Below, in pieces: positions 46,601 to 54,705 of a stretch of DNA of 64,000 bases. The notes beneath the pieces were generated by a model. That model saw only the letters and a list, made by a program, of their open reading frames with translations, did no database searches and was not told where the DNA came from. Source of the stretch: Bacteroidota bacterium (GTDB taxonomy: Bacteria; Bacteroidota; Bacteroidia; Chitinophagales; Saprospiraceae); NCBI GenBank assembly GCA_029557915.1, contig JAKQHS010000031.1:1-64000 (forward strand). Reading direction: 5' to 3'. The position numbers and the translations under genes are program-made. Within the stretch, counting starts at the first letter, position 1. The number at the start of each line of letters is the position of its first letter.

Positions 46601-48633
46601 GAGCCTGGAAATCCTTCTTTTTTGTCGTGATCCCTGATTTTGAGGTGAGTCAGCCAGGCGTACAGCGAATCCCCGCAAAAAACCGGTGGGGCCCAATCGC
46701 AATTCCTGGGCGTGAGGTCTTTGAACCATTTGTCGTGCTTGTCAAACCAGTTGAAGTTAAATTCTGCCCTGAACAGGTGGCTGGTATTGTAACAAAACCA
46801 ATCGTGAGGGGAACAGGGAAAGGTGTGCGGGTCGTACAGGGGTATGCCGCAGGCTTCATACACCCGGAGCACGAGTTGCACATTCCCGCATTCAGTGAGA
46901 TCGACGTAATCATTGAATACATAACAGTTGATCCAGTTTTCGATATACGCATCATAAAAGGCCTTCTTGCCCCAGTATTCATTTCTTCCGCAGACCGTTT
47001 CAATTTTAGAGATGGCCTGGGCCCGGGTGCTTTCGACCTGACTCATTGGGGCCACGGCAAAATGAAGGAGGTTGCAGCAATTGTCCCTGCTGCCGTTGTC
47101 CAGGTCCTTCGCATAAACCCTGGCCCAGCAAGTGGCCGGGTCCACGGTGACCTGGGCGCTTTCATCGCACAATGGGGTTGGGGGGCTGAGATCGGAGATA
47201 CAGGCTTCGAGCAGGGTTTCGGTCTTATTGAGGCAGGGGTCCGTCAGAGCGAGCCTGATTTCAAAACACCGTTTGCCGTTAATCCCTCCCCTTGCCGTCA
47301 AATTAAGACTGGCGGGCAAGGTACCGTTCAATACTATTTTTTTGCCTTTGTCGCCATCGGCATATTCCAGGTAATAGGTTTGGAGGACGGGGTCACAATC
47401 TTCAGCTTGTAAGGCTTCCAGCGGTATTGGAACGAAGCAATCATGCGCCTTTACACTGCTGTAATAGCGGGTCCTGCCCCCGGTGATGACCGGTGCCTCC
47501 TGGTCCTCAATTTTGATGTATTGCACACATACTGTATCCCGCTGAGCACACCAGTCCGCTATTTTCCATTCCCTCCTGATCTTAAAACCGCTGCCGCAGA
47601 CCGGTACGATATGGTCTTTATATCCCAGGCTGATCTTGCAAAGGCCTCCCCTATGGCTGCCTTCGGTGGTCCACATGTTTACACAGGTGTCTAGGGCTAC
47701 ACAGGTATCGCTGGAGGCCAGGCCGCTAAGTCCTGAATGGGCAGGGAAAGGGGTATTCTTGAGAACCGCGACAATGAGAATGTCCCGAATGCCCGGCACA
47801 ATCATGGAATCCCGCGGGATGCAGGTCCTGGTATTGCTGCCGAAAGTATCTCTTTCCTGAAGTTGAAGCAGGAATTCGGGGCTTGGATAGAAGGGATGAC
47901 CGGGGTCTGGAGAAAATTGGATCAGTTCAGGGCCGCCTCCCGGTTTTTCACAGTTGATGCGGCAGTTGAGCTGAAGGTGGTCCGGACATTTGATATGATG
48001 TAAACTGTCCTTGCGGATGCGAAGGGTGTCCATACAAAGGGATGAATTGCCCCACTGGTCATAGGTACGGATGGTCCGGAAGACCCGGCCAAGAAACGCC
48101 GAATCACAACCGTATTCTACCCAATACAGGGCGCTGATGACCGCCTTACCCACCTGGGAACAATTGTCCTGGACCTTACCCAGGATGTCGTTGAAGCGGG
48201 CAAGCTGGAAACAACTGATTTCAATACTTTTACATACCGGTTGCGGAGGAAATTTATCCTCCACCAGGATATAACCCCAGCAGGAATTCCGGTTTACCGT
48301 ATCCGTAACCCGGTAAATAATGGTGTACCCCAGATGCGTCCGGTCGACCAAGGGAGACGAATACGAATGCGTGCCGTAAGGGTAAGTCAGTGAAACCACC
48401 GCGTTCTGGCAACTGTCCGGGTTTTCCAACACATCGTCCGGCACCAGGATCCTTTGACAATTTTCATCCAGGGAAATATTGATCTGGTCATTACAGTTCA
48501 GCGGGCAGGCGCTTTGAGCCCGGAGCAGCCCGGTCAGGAAAAAAATTAAAATCAAAACCGGAAAAACCCTGGCTAAGTTATTAGCTGCGATGATCCTTGT
48601 CTGATATCTCCTTGCCGGAATTGAAGTGTACAT
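43621..48633 (-). CDS. Giant Cys-rich T9SS-secreted protein, paralogue 3
   Basis: 1670 residues. After a signal peptide (hydrophobic FPVLILIFFLTGLL, ending RAQ) the mature protein begins CPLNCND, matching CNLICND in paralogue 2. The order of Cys-rich blocks is the same as in the other two (SCFQLARF, FKIRREW, GSRDNCC, CDGQSGNY, MDDECELVGVN, PTPYCFNG). A carboxypeptidase-regulatory-like domain lies at about residues 1260-1315, a dockerin-like domain at about 1320-1380 (NGVSTLDLVIIQQHVLG and DIDHSSEVNVIDLVELRKL), a cohesin-like domain at about 1435-1575, and the type A sorting signal at about 1585-1670 (HQNTPNPF). It lies 35 kb from its tandem relatives on the opposite strand. Function unknown; surface structural role inferred. 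Confidence 0.92.
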   Translation of the reverse strand: MYTSIPARRYQTRIIAANNLARVFPVLILIFFLTGLLRAQSACPLNCNDQINISLDENCQRILVPDDVLENPDSCQNAVVSLTYPYGTHSYSSPLVDRTHLGYTIIYRVTDTVNRNSCWGYILVEDKFPPQPVCKSIEISCFQLARFNDILGKVQDNCSQVGKAVISALYWVEYGCDSAFLGRVFRTIRTYDQWGNSSLCMDTLRIRKDSLHHIKCPDHLQLNCRINCEKPGGGPELIQFSPDPGHPFYPSPEFLLQLQERDTFGSNTRTCIPRDSMIVPGIRDILIVAVLKNTPFPAHSGLSGLASSDTCVALDTCVNMWTTEGSHRGGLCKISLGYKDHIVPVCGSGFKIRREWKIADWCAQRDTVCVQYIKIEDQEAPVITGGRTRYYSSVKAHDCFVPIPLEALQAEDCDPVLQTYYLEYADGDKGKKIVLNGTLPASLNLTARGGINGKRCFEIRLALTDPCLNKTETLLEACISDLSPPTPLCDESAQVTVDPATCWARVYAKDLDNGSRDNCCNLLHFAVAPMSQVESTRAQAISKIETVCGRNEYWGKKAFYDAYIENWINCYVFNDYVDLTECGNVQLVLRVYEACGIPLYDPHTFPCSPHDWFCYNTSHLFRAEFNFNWFDKHDKWFKDLTPRNCDWAPPVFCGDSLYAWLTHLKIRDHDKKEGFPGSIEFEDFRHFRHIFYLSKNCLELDFTPDYVNKMKALTVFEPGNTCSKNLYHDCMVRVAVADKTPPVCEKPKDLTVYCDGQSGNYTYAQAKYWSCSDGKEKGKWPYAIECRKEGDGDLSDATDPTGKPFGYYGGPILVYNHDDHGPSPADCEEPYNTWKPVYCKQWLCLDSLDTGRKTDYKSFFSKAIFKNGGKPAEPAGSNAFYIWDNCQLDTAVKIEDTEYLDPCGAGWLKRTWTVTDRCGNKTICDQKINAVHRSDFEVLFPPDVVISCMDSASLYPGLDQITGQVMIMDDECELVGVNYEDTRYDIVVDGCYKIVRKWTLIDWCKYDPLQKERAPDIIVNDSLVADKNNRACVIRNLKDDGDGYMVYTQIIKVVDELAPVLTCKDSLLCTYVDGCKERFSFSFSATDNCTPSGQIGYKWELDAGGDGTIEKRSIPNVKNFSEELASGQYRLTVYATDHCGNYDTCVINLTVKDCKQPTPYCFNGISTVVMPRTGEITLWASDFNAGSFDNCTAKENLKFYFGNEDCTGPGEPSKTFTCKELGFQLLCIWVVDEAGNGDYCTTYVEIQDHSNPRVCSVASLLGLGGNVKTENAEPVQDVQVELKSPSGLPFQMITGNDGRYAFEGLQFNKNYQVVPARTGDWMNGVSTLDLVIIQQHVLGVKPLQSMYKLIAADIDHSSEVNVIDLVELRKLILGIYDKLPANPSWRFAEKSSTDNRYPYAIREIIEMKGLLQSGFQHDFVGIKIGDVNQSVTAHNLLGTESRNNEKEWVLAVDDLVLEPGQSYEVPFRNAIGSLLLGYQFTFGLDPQALEFDGYQSGSLRLDPSNFGFNHLDQGWISTSWNTEPVLSLQKDETLFTIRLKAKKKVRLSEVLSIHSKLTPAEAYSSTDETKAVRLMFTGSKQVTSKMVLHQNTPNPFKLYTLIGLELPQAGSAVLTITDISGKTLKAIRGDFGKGYHQIRVEKADLPASGVLYYRLAFGDQVLVKKMVVLE

Positions 48634-48723
48634 GTACGGATTGGGATTACAGGTTATTTAAAATTTGGCTTACCTTCCGAATCCTTGGCAGCAAGAAATG
48701 TTCCATAAATTATAAAAATTTAT

Positions 48724-48794
48724 AATATGATAATATTTTATAAAATATAAACTATTGATTTTCTTTATTTAATAAAGTTTTTTATCATATTAAA
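48724..48794. repeat. AT-rich palindromic region upstream of ligD
   Basis: ATATTTTATAAAATAT at 48733-48748 is a perfect 16-bp palindrome. It lies within a larger inverted repeat, AATATGATAA (48724-48733) and TTATCATATT (48782-48791). The surroundings are far more AT-rich than the genome average. It sits in the divergent gap between paralogue 3 and ligD, so it may hold operator or promoter sites; no exact TAnnTTTG was found (a TTAATTTG variant is near 48800). Confidence 0.55.
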
Positions 48795-48819
48795 CTTTTT
48801 TTTAATTTGTTTCCTTTTT

Positions 48820-51153
48820 ATGGCAAAATCCACCTTCCACAATACCCGGGTAGGGAAAAGGATCCTGAAGCTCAGCAACCTGGAAAAAGCCATCTACAAA
48901 CAGGAAGGCATCCTTAAGGCGGAAGTCATCCAATATTACCTCCAGGTGGCCCCGACCCTGCTCAAATACATCCGGGGGAGGCCACTGAGCCTGATCCGCT
49001 ATCCGGATGGCATCGAAGGGGAAGCGTTTTACCAGAAAAACAGGCCGGACTGGACACCGGAATGGATCGACAGTATTGAATTGGGCAAGGAGAAGAAAAA
49101 CTACCTTCTTGCCGAAGAAGAAGCCACCCTGGTATGGATCGCAAACCTGGCCGGATTGGAACTTCACATGGCCACCTGCAAGAAACCGGAATACAATAAG
49201 CCGGACCTCCTGGTTTTCGATCTGGACCCCCCGGAAGAGGGATGGTGGGATAAAACCAAAGGAATAGCCCTGGCACTCAGGCAATTTCTATCGCGGTATG
49301 ATTATACCGCATTTGTAAAGACCAGCGGCAACAAGGGCCTGCATCTCTTTGTTCCCATAGAACCCGATCATCCTTATGAAGTGGTCATCGAGGTGCTTAA
49401 AAACCTCACCCGGGAATTTGCTGCCCTCCACCCTGATTTATGCACTCTCAACATCCGAAAGAACCAGAGAACGGATAAGCTGTTTATCGATATCCAGCGA
49501 AACCACGCCTCACAGACCATCATAGCTCCTTATTCACTCAGGGGTAAGCCGGGAGCGCCGGTATCCATGCCCGTGGATTGGAACGCCCTGGACCAACTTG
49601 AAAGTGCAAAAGCCTGGTCCATCCACAATGCCATGGAACAAATCTCCAGGCATGGGGATGCCTGGGATGGATTTTACAGCCTTGCCGTGAAGCTGCATCC
49701 TTTCCGGCCGGTCCAGGCTAAGCCCAGGGCCCATAACCCGGAAGGTTCAAAACACAAGAGCCCCGAGCAGCTCGCCAGGTACAAACAAAAAAGGGACTTT
49801 GCCAAAAGCCCCGAACCGGCTGTATCGGATGCTGATGAATACACCTCCCCAAACGCCTTTGTCATCCACCGCCACCATGCCTCCCGGCTGCACTATGACC
49901 TGCGGCTGCAATTGGATGGGGTCCTCCGGTGTTGGGCCGTTCCCAGAGGCATGCCGGATCAGCCGGGCATCAAACGCATGGCGGTGGAAACCGAACCACA
50001 TCCCGTGCAATATCTGACCTTCGAAGGGATCATACCCAAAGGAGAATACGGCGGAGGGGCCATGTGGATTTTTGCCCGCGGCCGGTTTGAGATCACCAAA
50101 CAGAAAAAAGATGGATTTTATTTTCGCCTCTACAGCCCGGAACTTGAAGGAGAATTCAGAATGCACAACCTTAAGGAAAAGGAATGGCTGCTGGAGCGGG
50201 TAGATCGTGCACAATGGGACCGGAATACTTATATCCCCCCGATGCTGGCCAGTGCTGCACAAGATCTGCCGGTCGCAGAGCACCAATTTCAGTATGAAAT
50301 AAAATGGGATGGAATCCGGGTCGGCTTGCAGATCCAGGAAGACGGGCTTAAAATATTCTCGCGTTCGGGACGGGATATCACCGCACAATTCCCTGAAATC
50401 AGTCAGGCAAGGGAGCATCTCAATGCGAATGTAGCCGTACTGGATGCAGAAATCGTTTGCCTCGACGGCCAGGGCAAGCCGGTGTTCAAGGATGTGATTT
50501 CAAGAATGCACGCCGGTCAAATGGCGATCGAAGCCCTACGCAAACAAAAACCAGCATGCTGCTATCTCTTTGATGTCATGTACCTCGATGGCCGGCCCCT
50601 GCTCAAAGAACCCTTGCTGCGGCGCCAGGAATGGCTCAAGGACATTCTCAAGGTAAAAAACACTTACCGGATCAGTGACGTATTTGCGGACGGGCGTCAA
50701 TTAAAAATGGCAGCGGAGCGGCTGGGGCTGGAGGGCATCATGGCTAAAAAAAAGGACAGTCTCTATACTCCCGGAAGGCGAAGCACGGACTGGATCAAGA
50801 TCAAATTCAGGAATACCATGGATTGTTATATTGTCGGGTTTACGGCCGGAAAAGGAGACCGGGAACCCTTATTCGGCGCCCTTCAACTCCTATCCAGGAA
50901 CGAAGACGGAAGCTGGGTTTACCGGGGACGCGTAGGCACCGGATTTGATTCAGCCCTGATGAAAACGATTCGAAAAGAGATCCTGGAACCCTCCAGGGTC
51001 CACAAAAAACCGGTTGGCCTGACGATGGAGGAGGAAAAAAATACGACCTGGGTAGAGCCGGAACATATCTGTGAAATCCAATACGCTTCCATCACGTCCA
51101 ACAAGACCCTTCGCGAACCTGTATTTATCCAGCTGAAGCCAGACCTTGAATAA
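48820..51153 (+). CDS. ligD: DNA ligase D (polymerase-phosphoesterase-ligase)
   Basis: 777 residues. Domain order is polymerase/primase (about 10-290; metal motif FDLDPPE with D134 and D136, and SGNKGLHLFVP), 3'-phosphoesterase (about 335-470; FVIHRHHASRLHYDLRLQLDG), then ATP-dependent ligase (about 475-777; nucleophile K495 in YEIKWDGIR, and EGIMAKKKDS, WIKIKF). It is the repair enzyme of bacterial non-homologous end joining, used with Ku. The polymerase-first order matches the mycobacterial type; other bacteria place the polymerase last. The ku gene starts 53 bases later. Confidence 0.97.
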   Translation: MAKSTFHNTRVGKRILKLSNLEKAIYKQEGILKAEVIQYYLQVAPTLLKYIRGRPLSLIRYPDGIEGEAFYQKNRPDWTPEWIDSIELGKEKKNYLLAEEEATLVWIANLAGLELHMATCKKPEYNKPDLLVFDLDPPEEGWWDKTKGIALALRQFLSRYDYTAFVKTSGNKGLHLFVPIEPDHPYEVVIEVLKNLTREFAALHPDLCTLNIRKNQRTDKLFIDIQRNHASQTIIAPYSLRGKPGAPVSMPVDWNALDQLESAKAWSIHNAMEQISRHGDAWDGFYSLAVKLHPFRPVQAKPRAHNPEGSKHKSPEQLARYKQKRDFAKSPEPAVSDADEYTSPNAFVIHRHHASRLHYDLRLQLDGVLRCWAVPRGMPDQPGIKRMAVETEPHPVQYLTFEGIIPKGEYGGGAMWIFARGRFEITKQKKDGFYFRLYSPELEGEFRMHNLKEKEWLLERVDRAQWDRNTYIPPMLASAAQDLPVAEHQFQYEIKWDGIRVGLQIQEDGLKIFSRSGRDITAQFPEISQAREHLNANVAVLDAEIVCLDGQGKPVFKDVISRMHAGQMAIEALRKQKPACCYLFDVMYLDGRPLLKEPLLRRQEWLKDILKVKNTYRISDVFADGRQLKMAAERLGLEGIMAKKKDSLYTPGRRSTDWIKIKFRNTMDCYIVGFTAGKGDREPLFGALQLLSRNEDGSWVYRGRVGTGFDSALMKTIRKEILEPSRVHKKPVGLTMEEEKNTTWVEPEHICEIQYASITSNKTLREPVFIQLKPDLE

Positions 51154-51206
51154 GGATGGAATAATTTTTGCAGATCCGTCGGTTTAACCCGCTTAACTTT
51201 GAAAAC

Positions 51207-52055
51207 ATGAGGTCAATCTGGAAAGGCCATATCCGCTTTTCGCTGGTCACCATCCCCATCCGTTTATACAATGCGATAGAAACCAGCCAGTCCATCAGTT
51301 TCAGGCAGTTGCATAAAAAAGACATGGGCCCTATTGGGTATGATAAGAAATGTAAAACCTGCCTTGAATCCGTCAAAAGCGAGGATATCGTGAAAGGGTA
51401 TGAATATGCCTCGGACCAGTTTGTGATCATGGAACCGGAGGACCTTCAGAAAGTCCGTCTAAAAAGTACAAAAATAATTGATATTGAGGCCTTTGTAAGC
51501 AAAGACGAAGTGCATCCGGCCTTGTTTGACACCCCGTACTTTGCAGGTCCCGATGGCGAAGTAGCCACCAAAGCATACGGCCTGCTCAAGTCTTGTCTCG
51601 ACCAGACCAACCGCCTGGCGGTGGGCAGGGTGGTCCTGAGGGAAAAGGAAGAGGTGGTCCTGATCGCCCCCAGCGGCCCGGGCCTGATGATGTATATGTT
51701 GCGCTATCCGCACGAACTGAGGAGCATTGAAAACATACCCCAACTGGACCTTCATGCCAAAATCGATGAAGCCCAGCTAAAACTGGCCAATGTCCTCGTG
51801 GAAACCATGACCAAATCCTTTTCCCAACTGGAATTGAAAGACCGTTATTATGAGTCCCTCATGGAAATAATCCAGGCAAAAATTGCCGGCAAGGAAATTG
51901 TTTCAGTAAAAGAAGAAGAGGCCCCGGTCATCGACATCATGACAGCGCTCAAAGAAAGCATCAGCCAGGCCAAGTCCGAAATTAAACCCATGGTGAAGGC
52001 CACCGGAACGGCAGGAAAACAAGCGGCTAAGACAAGCAAAAAGAAATCCGCCTGA
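51207..52055 (+). CDS. ku: Non-homologous end joining protein Ku
   Basis: 282 residues from MRSIWKGHIRFSLVTIPIRLYNA, the standard bacterial Ku start; a longer upstream frame is rejected. The Ku core includes CKTCLESVKSEDIVKGYEY and the DNA-ring region DTPYFAGPDGEVATKAYGLL, then a C-terminal Lys-rich tail (KQAAKTSKKKSA) typical of bacterial Ku for DNA contact. It binds broken DNA ends and recruits LigD. It lies directly after ligD on the same strand. Confidence 0.97.
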   Translation: MRSIWKGHIRFSLVTIPIRLYNAIETSQSISFRQLHKKDMGPIGYDKKCKTCLESVKSEDIVKGYEYASDQFVIMEPEDLQKVRLKSTKIIDIEAFVSKDEVHPALFDTPYFAGPDGEVATKAYGLLKSCLDQTNRLAVGRVVLREKEEVVLIAPSGPGLMMYMLRYPHELRSIENIPQLDLHAKIDEAQLKLANVLVETMTKSFSQLELKDRYYESLMEIIQAKIAGKEIVSVKEEEAPVIDIMTALKESISQAKSEIKPMVKATGTAGKQAAKTSKKKSA

Positions 52056-52154
52056 TCCAGGGGAGCTTGAAAACCATTTCCGGTTTCCCCAGCCCTGTGA
52101 TGAGGGTCAATTCAGACCATTCCATCATTCCCAAATCGCCTATCTTTACCATCC

Positions 52155-52748
52155 ATGGCGAAAGTGATCCCCTATCAGGCGAAGCGGTTTCAGCCCATAG
52201 ATTTCAAGCGGGCGGATGACCACGCGGGTAATCCGGGCCAAGAGGGCCAGCTTGATTTGTTTTCCCAAGTCCAGCCTCTTCAGCTCCCCCTCGCCGAAAA
52301 TACATTCGAACTCGCGCTGAAACTTGACCTGCGCAACGACCCTTCTGCCGAACAATACTACCTGAAATCCATTGAGAAAAAGGAGCATATTGCCCATTCC
52401 TATTGCAACCTGGGCGTGATCGCCGCCCACCGCCAGAAAATGGCCCAGGCCATTGATTATTTCAGCAGGGCCCTAGTGGAAGAACCCCGTCATTGTGAAT
52501 CACATTTTAACCTGGCCAATGTATACTTCGTGGCCGGCAATACGGGACTCGCGGTGCTTCATTACGAAGTGGTCACCCTTATTGACCCTGAATTTGCCGA
52601 TGTCTACTACAACCTGGGCCTCGCCTTCCTCGAGATGGAAGAACTCAAATCCGCCAAAGACTGCTTTCAGAAATTCAAGAAGCTGTACCCAGGCCACGAA
52701 TCCGACAGCGTAAACGTCCTTCTGAAATCGTTGTCCAGCCTGGTTTAG
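52155..52748 (+). CDS. TPR-repeat protein
   Basis: 197 residues, no signal peptide. At least three TPR units are visible between residues about 70 and 180 (AHSYCNLGVIAAHRQKMAQA, CESHFNLANVYFVAGNTGLA, ADVYYNLGLAFLEMEELKSA). The first 40 residues are polar and unassigned. A scaffold role is likely, but no partner can be named. It follows ku by 99 bases; a near-match to the -7 box, TATCTTTA, sits at 52140-52147, so it may have its own promoter. Confidence 0.85.
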   Translation: MAKVIPYQAKRFQPIDFKRADDHAGNPGQEGQLDLFSQVQPLQLPLAENTFELALKLDLRNDPSAEQYYLKSIEKKEHIAHSYCNLGVIAAHRQKMAQAIDYFSRALVEEPRHCESHFNLANVYFVAGNTGLAVLHYEVVTLIDPEFADVYYNLGLAFLEMEELKSAKDCFQKFKKLYPGHESDSVNVLLKSLSSLV

Positions 52749-52817
52749 CCTGCCGGCTTCAAACTTTCAGCATCTATCCTTTTTTCATTAAATTGGGCGC
52801 ACCAAACTGCGCCACAT

Positions 52818-53213
52818 ATGTCTTCCCAGGATATTGAACTTATTTTATCCCGACAACTGTCGGAATACCTGGCCGTACCCATGGCCCTGATAGACCATGA
52901 TGGTAAAATGGTTTATTATAATGAAGCCGCCGGATTCATCCTGGGTAAACATTTTGATGAAGACGGGGAAATTGACCTTCGGGATTGGGGCGGTCGGTTC
53001 TTCAACCACGAGGGTTTCACGGAAAGCACGGATTTACATGAAATTCCCTTCTTTAAAGTATTAAGCGTACGCCACCTCGTCCAGGGGGAATACTATATGA
53101 GAAATTTCGAGGAGATCAATCAGAAACTCATGATCGTATGCGTCCCCCTCGTCGGCCTTTCCCAGAGGGAATTGGGAGCGCTTATTTTTATAAACCTCGT
53201 CAACAGGCTATGA
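52818..53213 (+). CDS. Single PAS-domain protein
   Basis: 131 residues. The whole protein looks like one PAS domain: LAVPMALIDHDGKMVYYNEAAGFILG is the typical PAS N-terminal strand pattern, followed by a helical connector and closing strands KLMIVCVPL and GALIFINLV. There is no kinase or cyclase output domain. The TGA overlaps the ATG of the next gene (ATGA, 53210-53213), so the PAS and metallo-beta-lactamase-fold proteins are probably made together and may form a sensor-effector pair. Confidence 0.85.
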   Translation: MSSQDIELILSRQLSEYLAVPMALIDHDGKMVYYNEAAGFILGKHFDEDGEIDLRDWGGRFFNHEGFTESTDLHEIPFFKVLSVRHLVQGEYYMRNFEEINQKLMIVCVPLVGLSQRELGALIFINLVNRL

Positions 53214-54049
53214 GGCTGCGATTCTGGGGAACCCGAGGCTCGCTGCCCACCTTCAACAGCGATACCCAGGTATACGGCGGCAATACCAGTTGCCTGTCCG
53301 TGGAAAACGAAGGGGAGTTGATCATTCTGGACGCCGGCTCGGGAATCAAACCCCTTGCCGACAGCGAACTGGTAAAATCCATCCGGGAATTCCATATCCT
53401 GATCACCCATATGCATTTTGACCATATCCAGGGATTGGGATTTTTCACCCCCTTTTTCAACAGCGAATGCCGGGTTAATATTTATGGGCCTGCATCCAAT
53501 TCCGAAGAACTCTTCAAAATACTGACCAAATACCTCTCCCCTCCTCTTTTCCCTGTGCGGATAAGGGATTTTAAGGCAGATCTCCAGTTCCACGCCCTGC
53601 CCAGGCGAAGTCTTCGAACCAGCCACTTGTCGATCAACGCGTCCTTTGTCTGTCATCCCGGGCCAACCCTTGGGTTCCGGATAAGCGATGACACTCATAG
53701 CTTTTGTTATATTCCCGATCATGAAGTCGCCCTGGGTGTCCCGGCCTTCCCGAAATCCGCCGAATGGACATCGGGATATGAGCTCGCTGCAGGTTGTGAT
53801 GTGCTCATCCACGATGCCCAGTATGATACGGAGCAATACCCGGCTAAAACGGGATGGGGACACAGCACCTACGACCAGGCCATAAAGTTTGCCGAGTTGT
53901 GCAAGGTCCGGCAATTATATCTTTTCCATCATGACCCCATGCATTCCGACCTCAAACTTGAAGAAATGCTGGCCAGGCATAAGGACGAAGCAAGGAATAC
54001 AACCGTCAGCCTGGCGCGAGAGGGCGACTGCATCGATCTTCCTGTTTAA
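53210..54049 (+). CDS. Metallo-beta-lactamase-fold hydrolase
   Basis: 279 residues from MRLRFWGTRGSLPT, which is the usual start of the family; a longer frame would overlap the PAS gene by 76 bases and is rejected. The zinc motif HMHFDH (in ILITHMHFDHIQGLG) is present, with later His ligands (IPDHE), Asp in HDAQYD, and LFHHDP. The GTRGS start groups it with phosphodiesterase-like MBL proteins (RNase Z, PhnP and cyclic-nucleotide type). Substrate unknown. It is translationally coupled to a PAS protein and ends by overlapping the convergent trmH by four bases. Confidence 0.9.
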   Translation: MRLRFWGTRGSLPTFNSDTQVYGGNTSCLSVENEGELIILDAGSGIKPLADSELVKSIREFHILITHMHFDHIQGLGFFTPFFNSECRVNIYGPASNSEELFKILTKYLSPPLFPVRIRDFKADLQFHALPRRSLRTSHLSINASFVCHPGPTLGFRISDDTHSFCYIPDHEVALGVPAFPKSAEWTSGYELAAGCDVLIHDAQYDTEQYPAKTGWGHSTYDQAIKFAELCKVRQLYLFHHDPMHSDLKLEEMLARHKDEARNTTVSLAREGDCIDLPV

Positions 54050-54705
54050 GGCTTGATTTCAGGGGGGCGGATGGCCGTCTTTCCCTTGTAACGAACCAAT
54101 TCCCTAGAGGAGTAATATTCAAACATCTTCTGCTGTTCGTCCGGGGAAAGCGTTGGAGAGTCGTCATAAAAGCCTTTCAGTTTGCGCTGCCTGTAACCTT
54201 CGTAAAGGCTGACGGCGCAGGCCACTGAAATATTAAGGCTTTGTACCATTCCTACCTGGGGAATCACAAAATTTCCGTCGACCAGGGCGGCGGCTTCATC
54301 GCTCACTCCAAGATGTTCATTGCCGAACAATAAAGCCACCTTCCGGCTGAGGTCCAGTTCAAACAGGCTTTTACTCCCCTCCACAATCCGGGTGGCCCAA
54401 ATCTGTTCATAGCCTTTGTCCCGAAGGGTATCCACTGCGGTTTTTATGGCATCAAACTCATAGACATCCACCCATTTGCGCGCTCCGGATGAGGCCCTTT
54501 TCCCCAGCACAAACCGGTCTTTTTCCCGTTGGTCGGAATAAACCAGGAATACCTCCCGGATGCCCACCGCGTCGCAGGTGCGCAGGACCGCCCCGATATT
54601 GTGAGGGTCCCGGACATTTTCGAGGATCACCGTGAAATGGGACTGCCGTTTTGCGATCAGGTTGCGGATCTTCTGAGCACGCCTTTCCAGCAGGTGGCCA
54701 TTCAT
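54046..54705 (-). CDS. trmH: tRNA (guanosine-18-2'-O)-methyltransferase-like SpoU protein
   Basis: 219 residues. SPOUT motif 1 ILENVRDPHNIGAVLRTCDAVG, motif 2 ALLFGNEHLGVSDEA and motif 3 FVIPQVGMVQSLNISVACAVSLYE are all clear. TrmH methylates G18 in tRNA. It is last in the operon nusB-guaA-lipoprotein-trmH and overlaps the preceding gene by four bases. Confidence 0.92.
   Translation of the reverse strand: MNGHLLERRAQKIRNLIAKRQSHFTVILENVRDPHNIGAVLRTCDAVGIREVFLVYSDQREKDRFVLGKRASSGARKWVDVYEFDAIKTAVDTLRDKGYEQIWATRIVEGSKSLFELDLSRKVALLFGNEHLGVSDEAAALVDGNFVIPQVGMVQSLNISVACAVSLYEGYRQRKLKGFYDDSPTLSPDEQQKMFEYYSSRELVRYKGKTAIRPPEIKP

Noticed and set aside
45838-47412. Open frame of 524 codons antisense to paralogue 3
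   Set aside because: Same reasoning: the sense strand is clearly coding and conserved, and the antisense product has no known features.
51155-51165. Possible ku promoter (TAATTTTTG)
   Set aside because: One base too long for the TAnnTTTG consensus, and ku is probably transcribed from the ligD promoter.
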